Part shown: positions 55,168-63,974 of the stretch, piece by piece
Numbering within the stretch: the stretch's first letter is position 1
How the letters are laid out: each line of letters begins with the position of its first letter
Source: Brucella gallinifaecis
GTDB lineage: Bacteria > Pseudomonadota > Alphaproteobacteria > Rhizobiales > Rhizobiaceae
DNA: 64,000 nt
Assembly: GCF_006476605.1 (NCBI RefSeq)
Contig: NZ_ML636812.1
Coordinates: forward strand, 25,045 to 89,044
Reading direction: 5' to 3'
Notes under the pieces: model-generated
The model's database searches: none
Seen by the model: the letters and a program-made list of their open reading frames with translations, nothing else
What the model was told of the DNA's origin: nothing
Program-made: the position numbers and the translations under genes

Positions 55168-56148
55168 TTATTTATCGCTGACAAGATGTTTGGCAACCGG
55201 CTTATGTGGATGCGGCGCAAACAGTTTCTTCGGCGCGATAAAGAGATACAGAGTCAGCACATAAGGCGCAGTGAAAGACGGCAGCCCCATTGGCGCCATG
55301 ACCACATCATAAGCACCCTGAATAAAGACGGTCGTGATTGTCGCAAGCGCTGCGTAGACAATAACCTTTCCATCAGTTTTCAGGAAAATCACGCCAACTG
55401 CAATCGCCGTAAGCACAGAACTGAAACCATACAATCCCTGAACAACTGTTGCAGGATCAGCGCGCATGGCAATTGCTGTTATCATGGCAATCAATGATCC
55501 GAGAGCTGCAGCAATACCCGCCGGTCTTGAAGCAATGAAAATGCCGATTAGGATCAGCGCACCACTGATTTCATTGCCAAGCAGGAACACCTGCGCAATG
55601 TTGCGGAAGAAAATCTGCACCAGTTCGATATTTGCCGGAATTATTGCTGCGCCCTGAATATAATCAGAGACAAGCTTCGGACTATCACCCGTCACATCCA
55701 GTGCGCCAAACGAATAGGCACCGGCGACCATGAGCCAGCCCGTCAGCACAAATGGGCCTGTTGAACCCGGAATACCCCAGCTTTTCGTGAGTGTGGCACC
55801 AAATGTAGCTGTTATAACCGTACTTACTGCTGATCCTATAATAATATAGAACCATAGCTGTGGCGTGGCTGCGATAAAAGTTGGCAAGGCAACGCCAACA
55901 AGAATACCATTGAAGCCAAAAAGACCTGACTTGATGGATGGCTTGTCACAGTCCAGAAGCTGGGCTGTCAATGTTGCAACAATAAGGCCAAGAATTGCAC
56001 CAATTGTCGTTGCCCAAACACCCGTCGCATAGGAGGCATAGGCAATTGCCGCAACAAACATGAGACCGGTGAAAGCGTTTTCCATGAAGAAAACCTGACC
56101 GGCACCACGCAAACAGGTCATCGGGAAATTATCCGTCTTCTCTGCCAT
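55168..56148 (-). CDS. ureT: Urea transporter (UT family)
   Basis: A 326-residue UT-family membrane channel. GAGQVFFMENAFTGLMFVAA and its later counterpart LLGNEISGALILIGIFIASR are the two repeats' selectivity-filter regions; FGFNGILVGVALP and YGFSSVLTAIAVG are the paired repeats. It lets urea pass the inner membrane down its gradient. Brucella species carry a comparable acid-activated UreT in the ure2 locus. The start at 56148, after GGGGATACTG, is preferred to 56205. It follows ureD by 84 bp. Confidence 0.92.
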   Translation of the reverse strand: MAEKTDNFPMTCLRGAGQVFFMENAFTGLMFVAAIAYASYATGVWATTIGAILGLIVATLTAQLLDCDKPSIKSGLFGFNGILVGVALPTFIAATPQLWFYIIIGSAVSTVITATFGATLTKSWGIPGSTGPFVLTGWLMVAGAYSFGALDVTGDSPKLVSDYIQGAAIIPANIELVQIFFRNIAQVFLLGNEISGALILIGIFIASRPAGIAAALGSLIAMITAIAMRADPATVVQGLYGFSSVLTAIAVGVIFLKTDGKVIVYAALATITTVFIQGAYDVVMAPMGLPSFTAPYVLTLYLFIAPKKLFAPHPHKPVAKHLVSDK

Positions 56149-56232
56149 TTCAGTATCCCCTCTCAATCGGATCGATACGTAGATAAAATAATCAAGAGCG
56201 CACAATGCGCATCCAGAAGAACGCGAGACACT

Positions 56233-57168
56233 TCAACGCCAGAGAAATTCTTCCGGCAAAGTGCGACCGCGGGCTTCTTCTCTCACTATCTTCCAGAAAT
56301 TTCGCACTTCAGCACGCACGTCATAGCTCTCGATACCAACCGCACGTAACATGAGCCCTGCATTATTAGGCAGCATGGATACACCCGATATGGCCCGTGG
56401 TGCTTCGGTGCCAAAATTCACCTGCACACGCTCTTTAATCCGTGCCGCGACATCTGGTGGCGTGATGCAGACTATATTGGCAAAAGCATCAAAGCCCCGC
56501 ATGACTGCCGCAAAGTCTATTGTTGGATTTCCTTTTTCAATCAGAACCTTATCTGTGAAAATCCGTTTTCCGTCCGGGCGTTTTACTGAAACCATCATCG
56601 ATAACAGATCAAAGCCGAAACGCTCGCTTTCATGATGATGCTTGCGTCCCGTCATCATCATCTCGCCATAAATCAGCGTCGCACTTTCATCGATCACAAT
56701 GTCGGTATGGTTGATAAAGCGGGAATCGCGGTAAGGAATAGTGAAGTCAGGCAGATATTCGAGATATGCACCCGCTTCCACTGTCACTGTCTGATATTGC
56801 GAAGCATAATTCGCGTCCATCCGATGAACACGATTTGCACCCTGTGATGTCACCTGCGCACAGGCACCCTCACCCACATGAATATCGATCTTGTAGCGGT
56901 CGCCCTGCAAGATGCCGCCACCAATCGAGATGATCGAGCAAATCGGCAATTCAGGCATCGCCTCGTCCCAGTAAAGCGCCTGCTGCACCAGAAGCGGTGC
57001 TACACGATAGAGATCATGCAGCACAGAACGACCATTGCGGACAGAGAATCCCAATCGCAACTCGCCGATTTTCCCCGGACCGGCAGCACGCATTTGTGCT
57101 GGCTCGGATTTATACGAGTTCAGCTCTCTGGCAGCATCAAGCCGGCTTAGTCGCTCGTGAAGACTCAT
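56233..57168 (-). CDS. ureD: Urease accessory protein UreD (UreH)
   Basis: A 311-residue urease chaperone. PICSIISIGGGILQGDRYKI, TSQGANRVHRM and YLPDFTIPYRDSRFINHTDI match UreD. It scaffolds apo-urease with UreF and UreG for nickel insertion. The ATG at 57168, 4 bp after the ureG stop, is chosen over an upstream one inside ureG. The order G-D-T follows the Brucella ure2 operon. Confidence 0.93.
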   Translation of the reverse strand: MSLHERLSRLDAARELNSYKSEPAQMRAAGPGKIGELRLGFSVRNGRSVLHDLYRVAPLLVQQALYWDEAMPELPICSIISIGGGILQGDRYKIDIHVGEGACAQVTSQGANRVHRMDANYASQYQTVTVEAGAYLEYLPDFTIPYRDSRFINHTDIVIDESATLIYGEMMMTGRKHHHESERFGFDLLSMMVSVKRPDGKRIFTDKVLIEKGNPTIDFAAVMRGFDAFANIVCITPPDVAARIKERVQVNFGTEAPRAISGVSMLPNNAGLMLRAVGIESYDVRAEVRNFWKIVREEARGRTLPEEFLWR

Positions 57169-57172
57169 GATC

Positions 57173-57820
57173 TTACCCAGCAGCTTTTGTGGCCAGAACG
57201 GGCTTGACGTCAAATAGCGCCATATCAAGAATGAGCTGTATCAACTCATCAACACCTTCACCGGTCTTGCAGTTGGTGAATACAAACGGCTTCTTGCCAC
57301 GCATCAGTTTTGAATCGCGATCCATTACTTCAAGACTTGCACCAACATAGGGCGCGAGATCCTTTTTATTGATAACAAGAATATCAGACTGACAGACGCC
57401 AGCACCATTCTTGCGTGGAATCTTGTCACCAGCTGCAACATCGATCACGTAGATATAAAAATCGGCAAGCGCAGGGCTGAAAGTCAGCGTAAGATTATCG
57501 CCACCCGATTCAATCAGGATAACGTCGCTATCCGGGTATTTTTCTTCCAGCTCTTCAACGGCCGCGATGTTCATGGAAGGATCTTCGCGCACAGCCGTAT
57601 GCGGGCAAGCGCCGGTTTCAACACCGACGATTTTTTCTTCAACCAATATTCCGTTCAGCGTGCGACGAACCTGTTTCGCATCTTCCGTCGTCACAACATC
57701 ATTGGTGATGATCAGCGGCTTGATACCCATTTCGATCAAACGTGGCGTAATTGTTTCAATAACTGCCGTCTTGCCTGAACCGACAGGTCCACCAATACCA
57801 ATTCGCGTAATTTTCTTCAT
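57173..57820 (-). CDS. ureG: Urease accessory GTPase UreG
   Basis: A 215-residue SIMIBI-class GTPase. The P-loop [10 protein letters not shown] is at residues 10-19, [20 protein letters not shown] includes the G3-type region, and [13 protein letters not shown] carries the Cys-Pro-His nickel-binding motif. [19 protein letters not shown] contains the NKKD guanine motif. It delivers nickel to urease in a GTP-dependent way. There is no His-rich N-terminal extension; the histidine store is on UreE instead. Confidence 0.96.
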   Translation of the reverse strand: MKKITRIGIGGPVGSGKTAVIETITPRLIEMGIKPLIITNDVVTTEDAKQVRRTLNGILVEEKIVGVETGACPHTAVREDPSMNIAAVEELEEKYPDSDVILIESGGDNLTLTFSPALADFYIYVIDVAAGDKIPRKNGAGVCQSDILVINKKDLAPYVGASLEVMDRDSKLMRGKKPFVFTNCKTGEGVDELIQLILDMALFDVKPVLATKAAG

Positions 57821-57844
57821 GGTTTATTCCTGTTTCAATAGATG

Positions 57845-57943
57845 AGAGCGTTGTGCATTAGATCGTATTCACAGGGTCGCTCTATCTCTTTATTTTCACC
57901 CATGACGTTACCGGAAAAGGATTCCCACTTTTCCGCAACATGC
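57845..57943. repeat. Palindromic intergenic repeat between ureF and ureG
   Basis: Two inverted pairs lie in the 127-bp gap: AGAGCG (57845-57850) with CGCTCT (57878-57883), and a larger imperfect palindrome from CATG at 57901 to CATG at 57943 with GGAAAAG/CTTTTCC arms. The composition (GGAAAAGTGGGAATCC core) resembles dispersed intergenic elements of Rhizobiales known to me. It interrupts an otherwise tightly packed accessory-gene cluster. Confidence 0.55.
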
Positions 57944-57947
57944 TGAT

Positions 57948-58670
57948 TCAGTTCATAAATAGGCGGACATGCGTTTTTGTATGATGCGCAACCAGAACAT
58001 CGAAAACCGGGGCAAAACTTGACATCTCATCAAGCGCAAGGCCCTTGATATCTTGATAATCGCTCTCAACCCGGCCTTGAGACGCAAACAATATGCGCTG
58101 TGTATCCAGATGATCGATACGCATCAGCCGCACTGCCGCGCTGAGGATCATCGATGCAACACCATATTGATGAACGACAAAAGCCTGTCGCTCATCAGCC
58201 CCCATATGCGCCAGCGCCAAAGCCTGACCAATGGGAAAACATCCTGGTGTCGCGCCGGATTTAATGTCTTTCAACCAACGCTCAAGCGGAGGAAAATCAC
58301 TGATCTTGAGAGAAAGTTCAGCAAATTTTTTACCCATTCGAATGAGCATCAGCTGCTGTTCTTCACCAACCCGACGATTCCAGATTTCATGATCAGCAGC
58401 AATTACGCTTTCATAATCACCAGCCAGAATAGCCCTATGGGCATGAAGAAATGCAATGCCATCCATATGAGCCGCCTGCCGAACAACCAGCTCGACAAAC
58501 TTATGCAGACTTTCCGGGTTTGTCACAACCTCGGTTTGCAGAGCAGATTCAAGCCCGTTTGAAAATGCGAATGCGCCAACCGGCAGGGTTGAATCCGAAA
58601 ATTGCAGCAATTTCGCCAGAAGAACCATGTTCTGAGAAGAATGTGGTTCCTTACTCTTCGTGCCTGACAT
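57948..58670 (-). CDS. ureF: Urease accessory protein UreF
   Basis: A 240-residue helical accessory protein. LLQFSDSTLPVGAFAFSNGL near residues 21-40 is the UreF signature, and IKGLALDEMSSFAPVFDVL near the end fits the family. It bridges UreD and UreG in the activation complex. It starts 3 bp after the ureE stop, so it is translated together with UreE. Confidence 0.92.
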   Translation of the reverse strand: MSGTKSKEPHSSQNMVLLAKLLQFSDSTLPVGAFAFSNGLESALQTEVVTNPESLHKFVELVVRQAAHMDGIAFLHAHRAILAGDYESVIAADHEIWNRRVGEEQQLMLIRMGKKFAELSLKISDFPPLERWLKDIKSGATPGCFPIGQALALAHMGADERQAFVVHQYGVASMILSAAVRLMRIDHLDTQRILFASQGRVESDYQDIKGLALDEMSSFAPVFDVLVAHHTKTHVRLFMN

Positions 58671-58673
58671 TAC

Positions 58674-59369
58674 TTACCTATGATCGTGCGCGTGATTGTG
58701 ATCATGCGTATGATCGTGGTCATGCTCATGTGTATGACTGTGTTCATGGCTGTGGCTGTGGCTGTGCCCATGTTCATGAGGATGTTCATGCTCATGTCCA
58801 TGGGAATGCTTGTGTAGATCATGATGGTGATGCGGGGTCGCATCTGCACCAGCAAAAAGCATCCGCACTTCTTTGGCATCCAGCTTTGATGCGATTTCTT
58901 CACCAGCGGCAAAGTAAGTCTTTACCCGGTCAAAAGCATGAGTGCGCATAACAGAAGCCATTACTTTCTGATCAACAGAAAGCGGCACATAAACTGTCGT
59001 TCCCTTGATCACTGCTGGCCAATGCTGATTGCCAAGACCGTGACCAAGTTCAAAACAAATACGCAGAATTTCCTGCGGGGCCAGATCTTCAAGACCCTGA
59101 AGCTCAATGACCATTACTTCCTTGAGAGCGATGCGTGCCACAACAATAAGTTTGGCATCTTCATCATAATGAAGAACATCACCATCCTGCAGGTGCTCGG
59201 AACGAGGCAGCGAAATAGCAAGCTCGACACCACCCTCGCTGGCTTTACGCAGGCGGCTTTTGGGAGCTTCCCACTGTTCAAGCGCCAGATAATCAACCTG
59301 CGCATGATGTGAACGATCATGCCACACGGAGTCTTTAATATTACCGAGTGTTTTCTCAACGAGAATCAT
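58674..59369 (-). CDS. ureE: Urease nickel metallochaperone UreE with long His-rich tail
   Basis: A 231-residue UreE. The N-terminal peptide-binding domain (KSRLRKASEGGVELAISLPR) and the metal-binding domain with FELGHGLGNQHWPAVI (central nickel-site His) are normal. The C-terminal tail has 27 histidines in its last 52 residues, mostly in H-x-H pattern with Glu, Asp and Ser, far longer than the Klebsiella tail of about ten histidines. It probably stores or buffers several nickel ions. It is separated from ureC by 119 bp holding two hairpins. Confidence 0.94.
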   Translation of the reverse strand: MILVEKTLGNIKDSVWHDRSHHAQVDYLALEQWEAPKSRLRKASEGGVELAISLPRSEHLQDGDVLHYDEDAKLIVVARIALKEVMVIELQGLEDLAPQEILRICFELGHGLGNQHWPAVIKGTTVYVPLSVDQKVMASVMRTHAFDRVKTYFAAGEEIASKLDAKEVRMLFAGADATPHHHHDLHKHSHGHEHEHPHEHGHSHSHSHEHSHTHEHDHDHTHDHNHAHDHR

Positions 59370-59402
59370 ATTCCCTCCGCGAAGCTCAAGGCTTCATATC
59401 GA

Positions 59403-59438
59403 CGGCTGAAACATGCTGTAAAAGACATCTTTCAGCCG
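59403..59438 (-). other. Intercistronic hairpin between ureC and ureE
   Basis: CGGCTGAAA (59403-59411) and TTTCAGCCG (59430-59438) are exact complements, with partly paired ATG/CAT continuing inward. No T run follows, so a processing or stability role is more likely than termination. Confidence 0.55.
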
Positions 59439-59448
59439 CTACCTGTAT

Positions 59449-59477
59449 AAAAAGTGGGAGAAGCTTCCTCCCCCCAC
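59449..59477 (-). terminator. Terminator-like hairpin directly after ureC
   Basis: On the minus strand GTGGG...CCCAC, with a partly paired GAAGCTTC core, is followed by TTTTTAT. It begins about 12 bp after the ureC stop. Partial termination here would lower accessory-gene expression relative to the structural subunits. Confidence 0.6.
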
Positions 59478-59488
59478 AACATTTCACA

Positions 59489-61201
59489 TCAGCTAAAGAA
59501 ATGAAGCTGTGTCAGAGGAACAGTAGTCGCAGGCTCAACCGTAGCGTGCTTGCCATCCACAGTCACCGCAAAGGTTTCCGGGTTAACTTCAATGGTTGGC
59601 AACGCATTATTACGAACCATTGATCCCTTGCTGATGGAGCGCGTTCCATAAACTGGAACAACCTGAGACTTCAGTCCATACTGATCGACAATACCATGTT
59701 CAAAACCAGCAGCCGAAGTAAAGGTAACGCGCGTTTTTGGCAGTGCTGATCCATACATACCATACATTGGACGATAGATAACTGGCTGCGGTGTTGGAAG
59801 CGATGCATTCGGATCACCCATCAGCGCCCATGAAATCATGCCGCCCTTGATGACCATTTTCGGCTTGGCACCGAAAAATGCTGGCTCCCAGAGCACAAGA
59901 TCAGCCATCTTTCCAACTTCAATGGAACCAACGACATGTGAAACACCCTGGGCAATCGCCGGGTTAATGGTCACTTTGGACACAAAACGCAGCACGCGCT
60001 TGTTATCGTTTCCAGACTTGTCGCCCTCGTAGGCACCAAAGCGCGTCTTCATCAGATGTGCAGTTTGAATGGTACGCGCCCAGTTTTCACCAACACGCCC
60101 CATTGCCTGACTGTCACTCGACAGAATGGAAATGGCACCAATATCATGCAGCACATTTTCAGCTGCAATCGTTTCAGGACGCACACGGCTTTCAGCAAAA
60201 GCAACGTCGGTCGGAATCTTCGGGCTAAGATTGTGACAGATCATTGTCATGTCAAACAATTCAGCCTGCGAATTGATACCATATGGCAGCGTCGGGTTCG
60301 TCGAGCTTGGAATGACGTTGGACTGACCTGCAACACGGATGATGTCCGGCGCATGTCCGCCGCCTGCACCTTCTGTGTGATAAGTATGAATGGTGCGGCC
60401 TTCAAAAGCAGCAATCGTATTTTCAACGAAACCGGCTTCATTTAGCGTATCGGTATGGATACAGACCTGCACGTCATATTCATCTGCAACACTCAGCGAA
60501 GTGCGGATGGCTTCAGGTGTACTGCCCCAGTCTTCATGAATCTTGAGACCCATGGCGCCAGCACGAAGCTGTTCTTCAATAGTCACAGTTGACGAGGAAT
60601 TACCCTTGCCAAGAACACCCGCATTGACAGGCCAGCTATCAAACGAGCGCAACATCATTTCAATATTCCAGGTGCCCGGCGTAATGGTCGTGCCGTTGGT
60701 TCCGTCCGTTGGACCAACACCGCCACCAAACAATGTCGTCACACCATTGCTGAGTGCAGCTTCAGCCTGCTGCGGCGAAATGAAGTGCACGTGCGCATCA
60801 AGCCCGCCCGCAGTCAGAATGAGATGCTCGCCCGAAATTGCATCTGTTCCAGGTCCAAGCGGCAAAGTAACGCCAGACATAATCGATGGATTGCCGGCCT
60901 TGCCAATCCCGTAAATCAACCCGTTTTTAATACCAACGTCTGCCTTGATGACACCCTGAATAGGATCAACAATCGTAACATTGGTAATAACAAGATCAGG
61001 TGCGCCAGCAGCGCTTGTCAATTCATTATCATAGCCCATGCCGTCGCGGAGCGTCTTACCACCACCATATACGGCTTCTTCACCATAAACGCGGAGATCT
61101 TTTTCAATCTCAATATAAAGATCAGTATCACCCAGACGGATTTTGTCGCCAGTGGTCGGACCATATAAATCCGAATATTGTTGCCGTGAGATTTTAGCCA
61201 T
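59489..61201 (-). CDS. ureC: Urease alpha subunit
   Basis: A 570-residue catalytic subunit hydrolysing urea to ammonia and carbamate. All active-site features are seen: H137 and H139 in DAHVHFI, the carbamylated lysine K220 in [13 protein letters not shown]222, H249, H275, the mobile-flap C322-H323 in MICHNLSPK, and the metal-ligand aspartate in [14 protein letters not shown]. The length is typical (567-572). It forms the apoenzyme with UreA and UreB. A GGATACTG-like ribosome site precedes the start. Confidence 0.98.
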   Translation of the reverse strand: MAKISRQQYSDLYGPTTGDKIRLGDTDLYIEIEKDLRVYGEEAVYGGGKTLRDGMGYDNELTSAAGAPDLVITNVTIVDPIQGVIKADVGIKNGLIYGIGKAGNPSIMSGVTLPLGPGTDAISGEHLILTAGGLDAHVHFISPQQAEAALSNGVTTLFGGGVGPTDGTNGTTITPGTWNIEMMLRSFDSWPVNAGVLGKGNSSSTVTIEEQLRAGAMGLKIHEDWGSTPEAIRTSLSVADEYDVQVCIHTDTLNEAGFVENTIAAFEGRTIHTYHTEGAGGGHAPDIIRVAGQSNVIPSSTNPTLPYGINSQAELFDMTMICHNLSPKIPTDVAFAESRVRPETIAAENVLHDIGAISILSSDSQAMGRVGENWARTIQTAHLMKTRFGAYEGDKSGNDNKRVLRFVSKVTINPAIAQGVSHVVGSIEVGKMADLVLWEPAFFGAKPKMVIKGGMISWALMGDPNASLPTPQPVIYRPMYGMYGSALPKTRVTFTSAAGFEHGIVDQYGLKSQVVPVYGTRSISKGSMVRNNALPTIEVNPETFAVTVDGKHATVEPATTVPLTQLHFFS

Positions 61202-61236
61202 TTCAGTATCCTGTTCGCTGATGTTGGGGCAAGCGG

Positions 61237-61647
61237 TTACGACTTGTTTTTAAAGCCGTAGCGCTCGACGCGCTCCATTGCGTCCGTCAGACGCGGGCGG
61301 GATTCATTGTAGCTTTCTTCGCCAACCCAGCCATTTACCAAGCCATTAAAGCCAATAACGCGCTGCTTGCCCTGATATGGGACAAGAACCACCTGCTTTT
61401 CATCACCAGGCTCAAAGCGCAGCGCAGTTGTTGCCGGGATATTTAAACGCTTACCAAAAGCCTGTTCGCGATCAAATTCAAGATCGGAATTCACTTCAAA
61501 AAAGTGATAATGTGAACCAACCTGAATCGGACGATCGCCAGTATTACGCACTTTTAAAGTTGTTGTTGGATAACCGGCATTGATCTCGATATCGCCATCA
61601 CCCAGAACCAATCCTCCAACAGGAGTCTTCGCTTTATCTGCAGCCAT
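61237..61647 (-). CDS. ureB: Urease beta subunit
   Basis: A 136-residue structural subunit, not fused to Ure[32 protein letters not shown] and [20 protein letters not shown] are conserved. The tail beyond the family core (about 20 residues, [20 protein letters not shown]) is longer than Klebsiella UreB (106 residues) but common in Rhizobiales. It lies 20 bp after ureA and 35 bp before ureC. Confidence 0.96.
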   Translation of the reverse strand: MAADKAKTPVGGLVLGDGDIEINAGYPTTTLKVRNTGDRPIQVGSHYHFFEVNSDLEFDREQAFGKRLNIPATTALRFEPGDEKQVVLVPYQGKQRVIGFNGLVNGWVGEESYNESRPRLTDAMERVERYGFKNKS

Positions 61648-61667
61648 AACTAAGCCTCACTATAGGA

Positions 61668-61970
61668 TTACTGAATTGGATCATGAACGGTGACAAGACG
61701 GCTGCCATCTGTGAAAACAGCTTCGACCTGCACATAAGGGATCATCTCAACAACCCCGTCCATCACATCATCTTTGGTGACAGTCTTGCGCGCCAGCTCC
61801 ATGACCTCTTCAAGGGTCTTGCCAGCACGCGCACCTTCAAGAGCTGCAGCAGCAATCAAAGATACCGTTTCAGGATGATTGAGCTTCAAACCCTGATCCT
61901 TGCGGCGCTGTGCGACAATCGCCAGCGTATGAATCATGAGCTTATCAATCTCTCGCGGCGTAAAATGCAT
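61668..61970 (-). CDS. ureA: Urease gamma subunit
   Basis: A 100-residue subunit of standard length. [40 protein letters not shown] and [18 protein letters not shown] are family-wide. A GGAGG ribosome site lies 6 bases before the ATG. It is the first gene of the urease operon, preceded by a 244-bp AT-rich region that should hold the promoter. Confidence 0.97.
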   Translation of the reverse strand: MHFTPREIDKLMIHTLAIVAQRRKDQGLKLNHPETVSLIAAAALEGARAGKTLEEVMELARKTVTKDDVMDGVVEMIPYVQVEAVFTDGSRLVTVHDPIQ

Positions 61971-62214
61971 GCGTAACCTCCGTGCAAAGAAAGGAGAGCT
62001 GTGCCATAGATATGAATCACCATTACCCCCCTGACAATAAAACCAGCATATACGATACTATCAATACATTTTGTGGGTATCAATATATATTTTAGTGTAA
62101 TTTAATTTAAAAGTTAAATTTATATTTAACAAGTAAATATACACACCAACAACAATGAATTGTCATAGTCTTTAAATAAGGACGTTACTTAATCTATTTA
62201 AATTTTGGTTAAAT
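61971..62214. promoter_or_regulatory. Upstream region of the urease operon
   Basis: Very AT-rich, with a near-palindromic TTTAACTTTTAAATT area around 62101-62120. GATAC (62054-62058) and GTATC (62077-62081) form an inverted pair, but the half-sites are in the wrong order and sequence for the NikR consensus found at nikA. No perfect NikR site was found, so urease control may not be by NikR directly. Confidence 0.4.
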
Positions 62215-63459
62215 TCAAAGCTTAGTTAATAGATATATCCATGATGCGGCCATAGCCATACACAAAACCATAACAATAATACCCACCCTGGAGAACTCTG
62301 CAAAGGATATTTTAACTCCTCTTGCAGCGGCTTGCTCAACAACAATAATCCCTGCCAGGCTGCCAAAAATAATCATATTGCTTGAAAAACCTGTCCCTAA
62401 TGCCAGTGCTGCACCCAGCGCATCAGATCCTGGACCGGAATGGAGATAGGGAATAAGCAACATCACTGCGGGATTATTGCCGACCAGATTACTTAAAACA
62501 CCACCTACGAAAAACAGTGAAATCGGCTCATTGAGATCAATTCCCGCTTCACCAAAGTGATTAAGCAAATTTTGCGGCAAACCAGTCGATGCAATGGCGG
62601 CATTAACAATAAATAACCCCATGATTAAAAGCAGTAGATCGCCATCAACATGCTGCAACATATCTTTCGACGAGATTTTTCGACTGATAAGAAGTACACC
62701 GGCACCAGCCAGAGCAATCAGTTCCCGTGGCACGTCGCTTAAAATAAACATACCGATAACAATCAGTGCAACAATCGCCGTTTTGACTGTTTCAAGCATG
62801 TCCAATGATACGGTTTGGGACATATCATCGCCCGGCATTACCTTTTGCGCCAATGTCCACTTCTTGCGATAGGCAAAAACAATAACACCCCAGACAATAG
62901 GCAAGGACACAATTGCCGGCACAGCTGCAACACTCAAAAAACCATTGAAGGACAGATTCAGCTGCTGGGCAGTTATCATATTCTGAGGACTGCCAATCAA
63001 TGTTGCGGTTGACCCGGTATTGACTGCAAAACAAAATGCCAACAGAAACGGAACAGGATTCAGCCCTCTAGCCATAGTGACCGACACTAATAAGGGCGTC
63101 ATGGCGACGGCCACGACATCTTTTGTAAGAAAAGCAGAAAACAATGCTCCGACGCCAACCAGCACACCAACCAGCAAGGGTGGGGATAATGGCAGTTCCG
63201 CTACACGCTTTGCTGCCCATCCATAAAAACCGGACACAGAAAAACTGGCTGATACAACCATCAATCCAAAAAGCATACCAAGTGTACGGTAATCAATCGC
63301 ATTCCATGCAGCCTGAGCCGTTATGCTGCCTGCAACAAGCATCGCCAAAGCGCCAATAAGGGCAGCGCCGGTACGGTCGACTTTAAATCCAGGAAGAGTT
63401 CCACAGCCCATCGCAAGATACACAAGCAGGAAAACGATGACTGTCAGATCCATATTCAC
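62215..63459 (-). CDS. Anion-permease/ArsB-NhaD superfamily membrane transporter
   Basis: A 414-residue, roughly 11-12 helix transporter. FCFAVNTGSTATLIGSPQN and the repeated GGVLSNLVGNNPAVMLLIPY are the two re-entrant N-x-G/T motifs of the ion-transporter superfamily (SLC13/CitM/ArsB). The substrate is not known; an organic or oxy-anion, or Na+/H+ exchange, are options. It lies between nikR and ureA on the same strand, 83 bp after nikR and 244 bp before ureA, so an accessory role in nickel or pH handling is possible but unproven. Confidence 0.8.
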   Translation of the reverse strand: MNMDLTVIVFLLVYLAMGCGTLPGFKVDRTGAALIGALAMLVAGSITAQAAWNAIDYRTLGMLFGLMVVSASFSVSGFYGWAAKRVAELPLSPPLLVGVLVGVGALFSAFLTKDVVAVAMTPLLVSVTMARGLNPVPFLLAFCFAVNTGSTATLIGSPQNMITAQQLNLSFNGFLSVAAVPAIVSLPIVWGVIVFAYRKKWTLAQKVMPGDDMSQTVSLDMLETVKTAIVALIVIGMFILSDVPRELIALAGAGVLLISRKISSKDMLQHVDGDLLLLIMGLFIVNAAIASTGLPQNLLNHFGEAGIDLNEPISLFFVGGVLSNLVGNNPAVMLLIPYLHSGPGSDALGAALALGTGFSSNMIIFGSLAGIIVVEQAAARGVKISFAEFSRVGIIVMVLCMAMAASWIYLLTKL

Positions 63460-63542
63460 TCACTATCAAACAACGAGATTCTGCTTCGGTTGAACACTAA
63501 ACCAACACGTCCATCTAAATCAATGATTTCAATATGATATTC

Positions 63543-63974
63543 TTATGATTTCCGACTATGGTGACTATGATGCCCGTGATGAGGAATAATCGAAACATCG
63601 CCGTAAACAACGGCACGCTGCGAAATAATTGAATTTGCAAAATCTTTCACGGCTTTTACATCACCACGCAGAAGACTAACCTCAAGACAAAGTTCTTCAT
63701 CCATATGCACATGCAAAGATGCAACAGACATATCATGATGCTCGTGATGTGAGGTGGTCAGCTTTTTAGCCAGATCACGTGCATCATGCTGGTAAACATA
63801 GCTCAGCACACCTACACATTCGCTCATGGCATTAAATTCAATGGCCGTTTCTTTTATGCTTGCGCGCACAAGATCGCGCACTGCTTCTGAACGATTGGCG
63901 TAGCCTTTCATAGCAATCAAAGCATCCAGCTCTTCCATAAGATCATCATCGATGGTTATGGTAATTCTCTGCAT
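63543..63974 (-). CDS. nikR: Nickel-responsive transcriptional regulator NikR
   Basis: A 143-residue ribbon-helix-helix repressor. The DNA-binding arm is MQRITITIDDDLMEELDALI, followed by NRSEAVRDLVR. The nickel-site residues are present in the ACT-like domain: H77, H88 and H90 in SLHVHMDEELC, and C96, spaced as E. coli H76, H87, H89 and C95. It is longer than the E. coli protein (133) because of a His-rich C-terminus (HHGHHSHHSRKS), not usual in NikR. Its consensus operator is present at nikA in the same window. Confidence 0.96.
   Translation of the reverse strand: MQRITITIDDDLMEELDALIAMKGYANRSEAVRDLVRASIKETAIEFNAMSECVGVLSYVYQHDARDLAKKLTTSHHEHHDMSVASLHVHMDEELCLEVSLLRGDVKAVKDFANSIISQRAVVYGDVSIIPHHGHHSHHSRKS

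Noticed and set aside
57567..57845. Plus-strand frame opposite ureG
   Set aside because: Mirror of a highly conserved minus-strand gene with no independent support.
62054..62081. GATAC...GTATC inverted pair upstream of ureA as a second NikR site
   Set aside because: The half-sites differ from GTATGA/TCATAC and are in the opposite order; spacing does not fit either.
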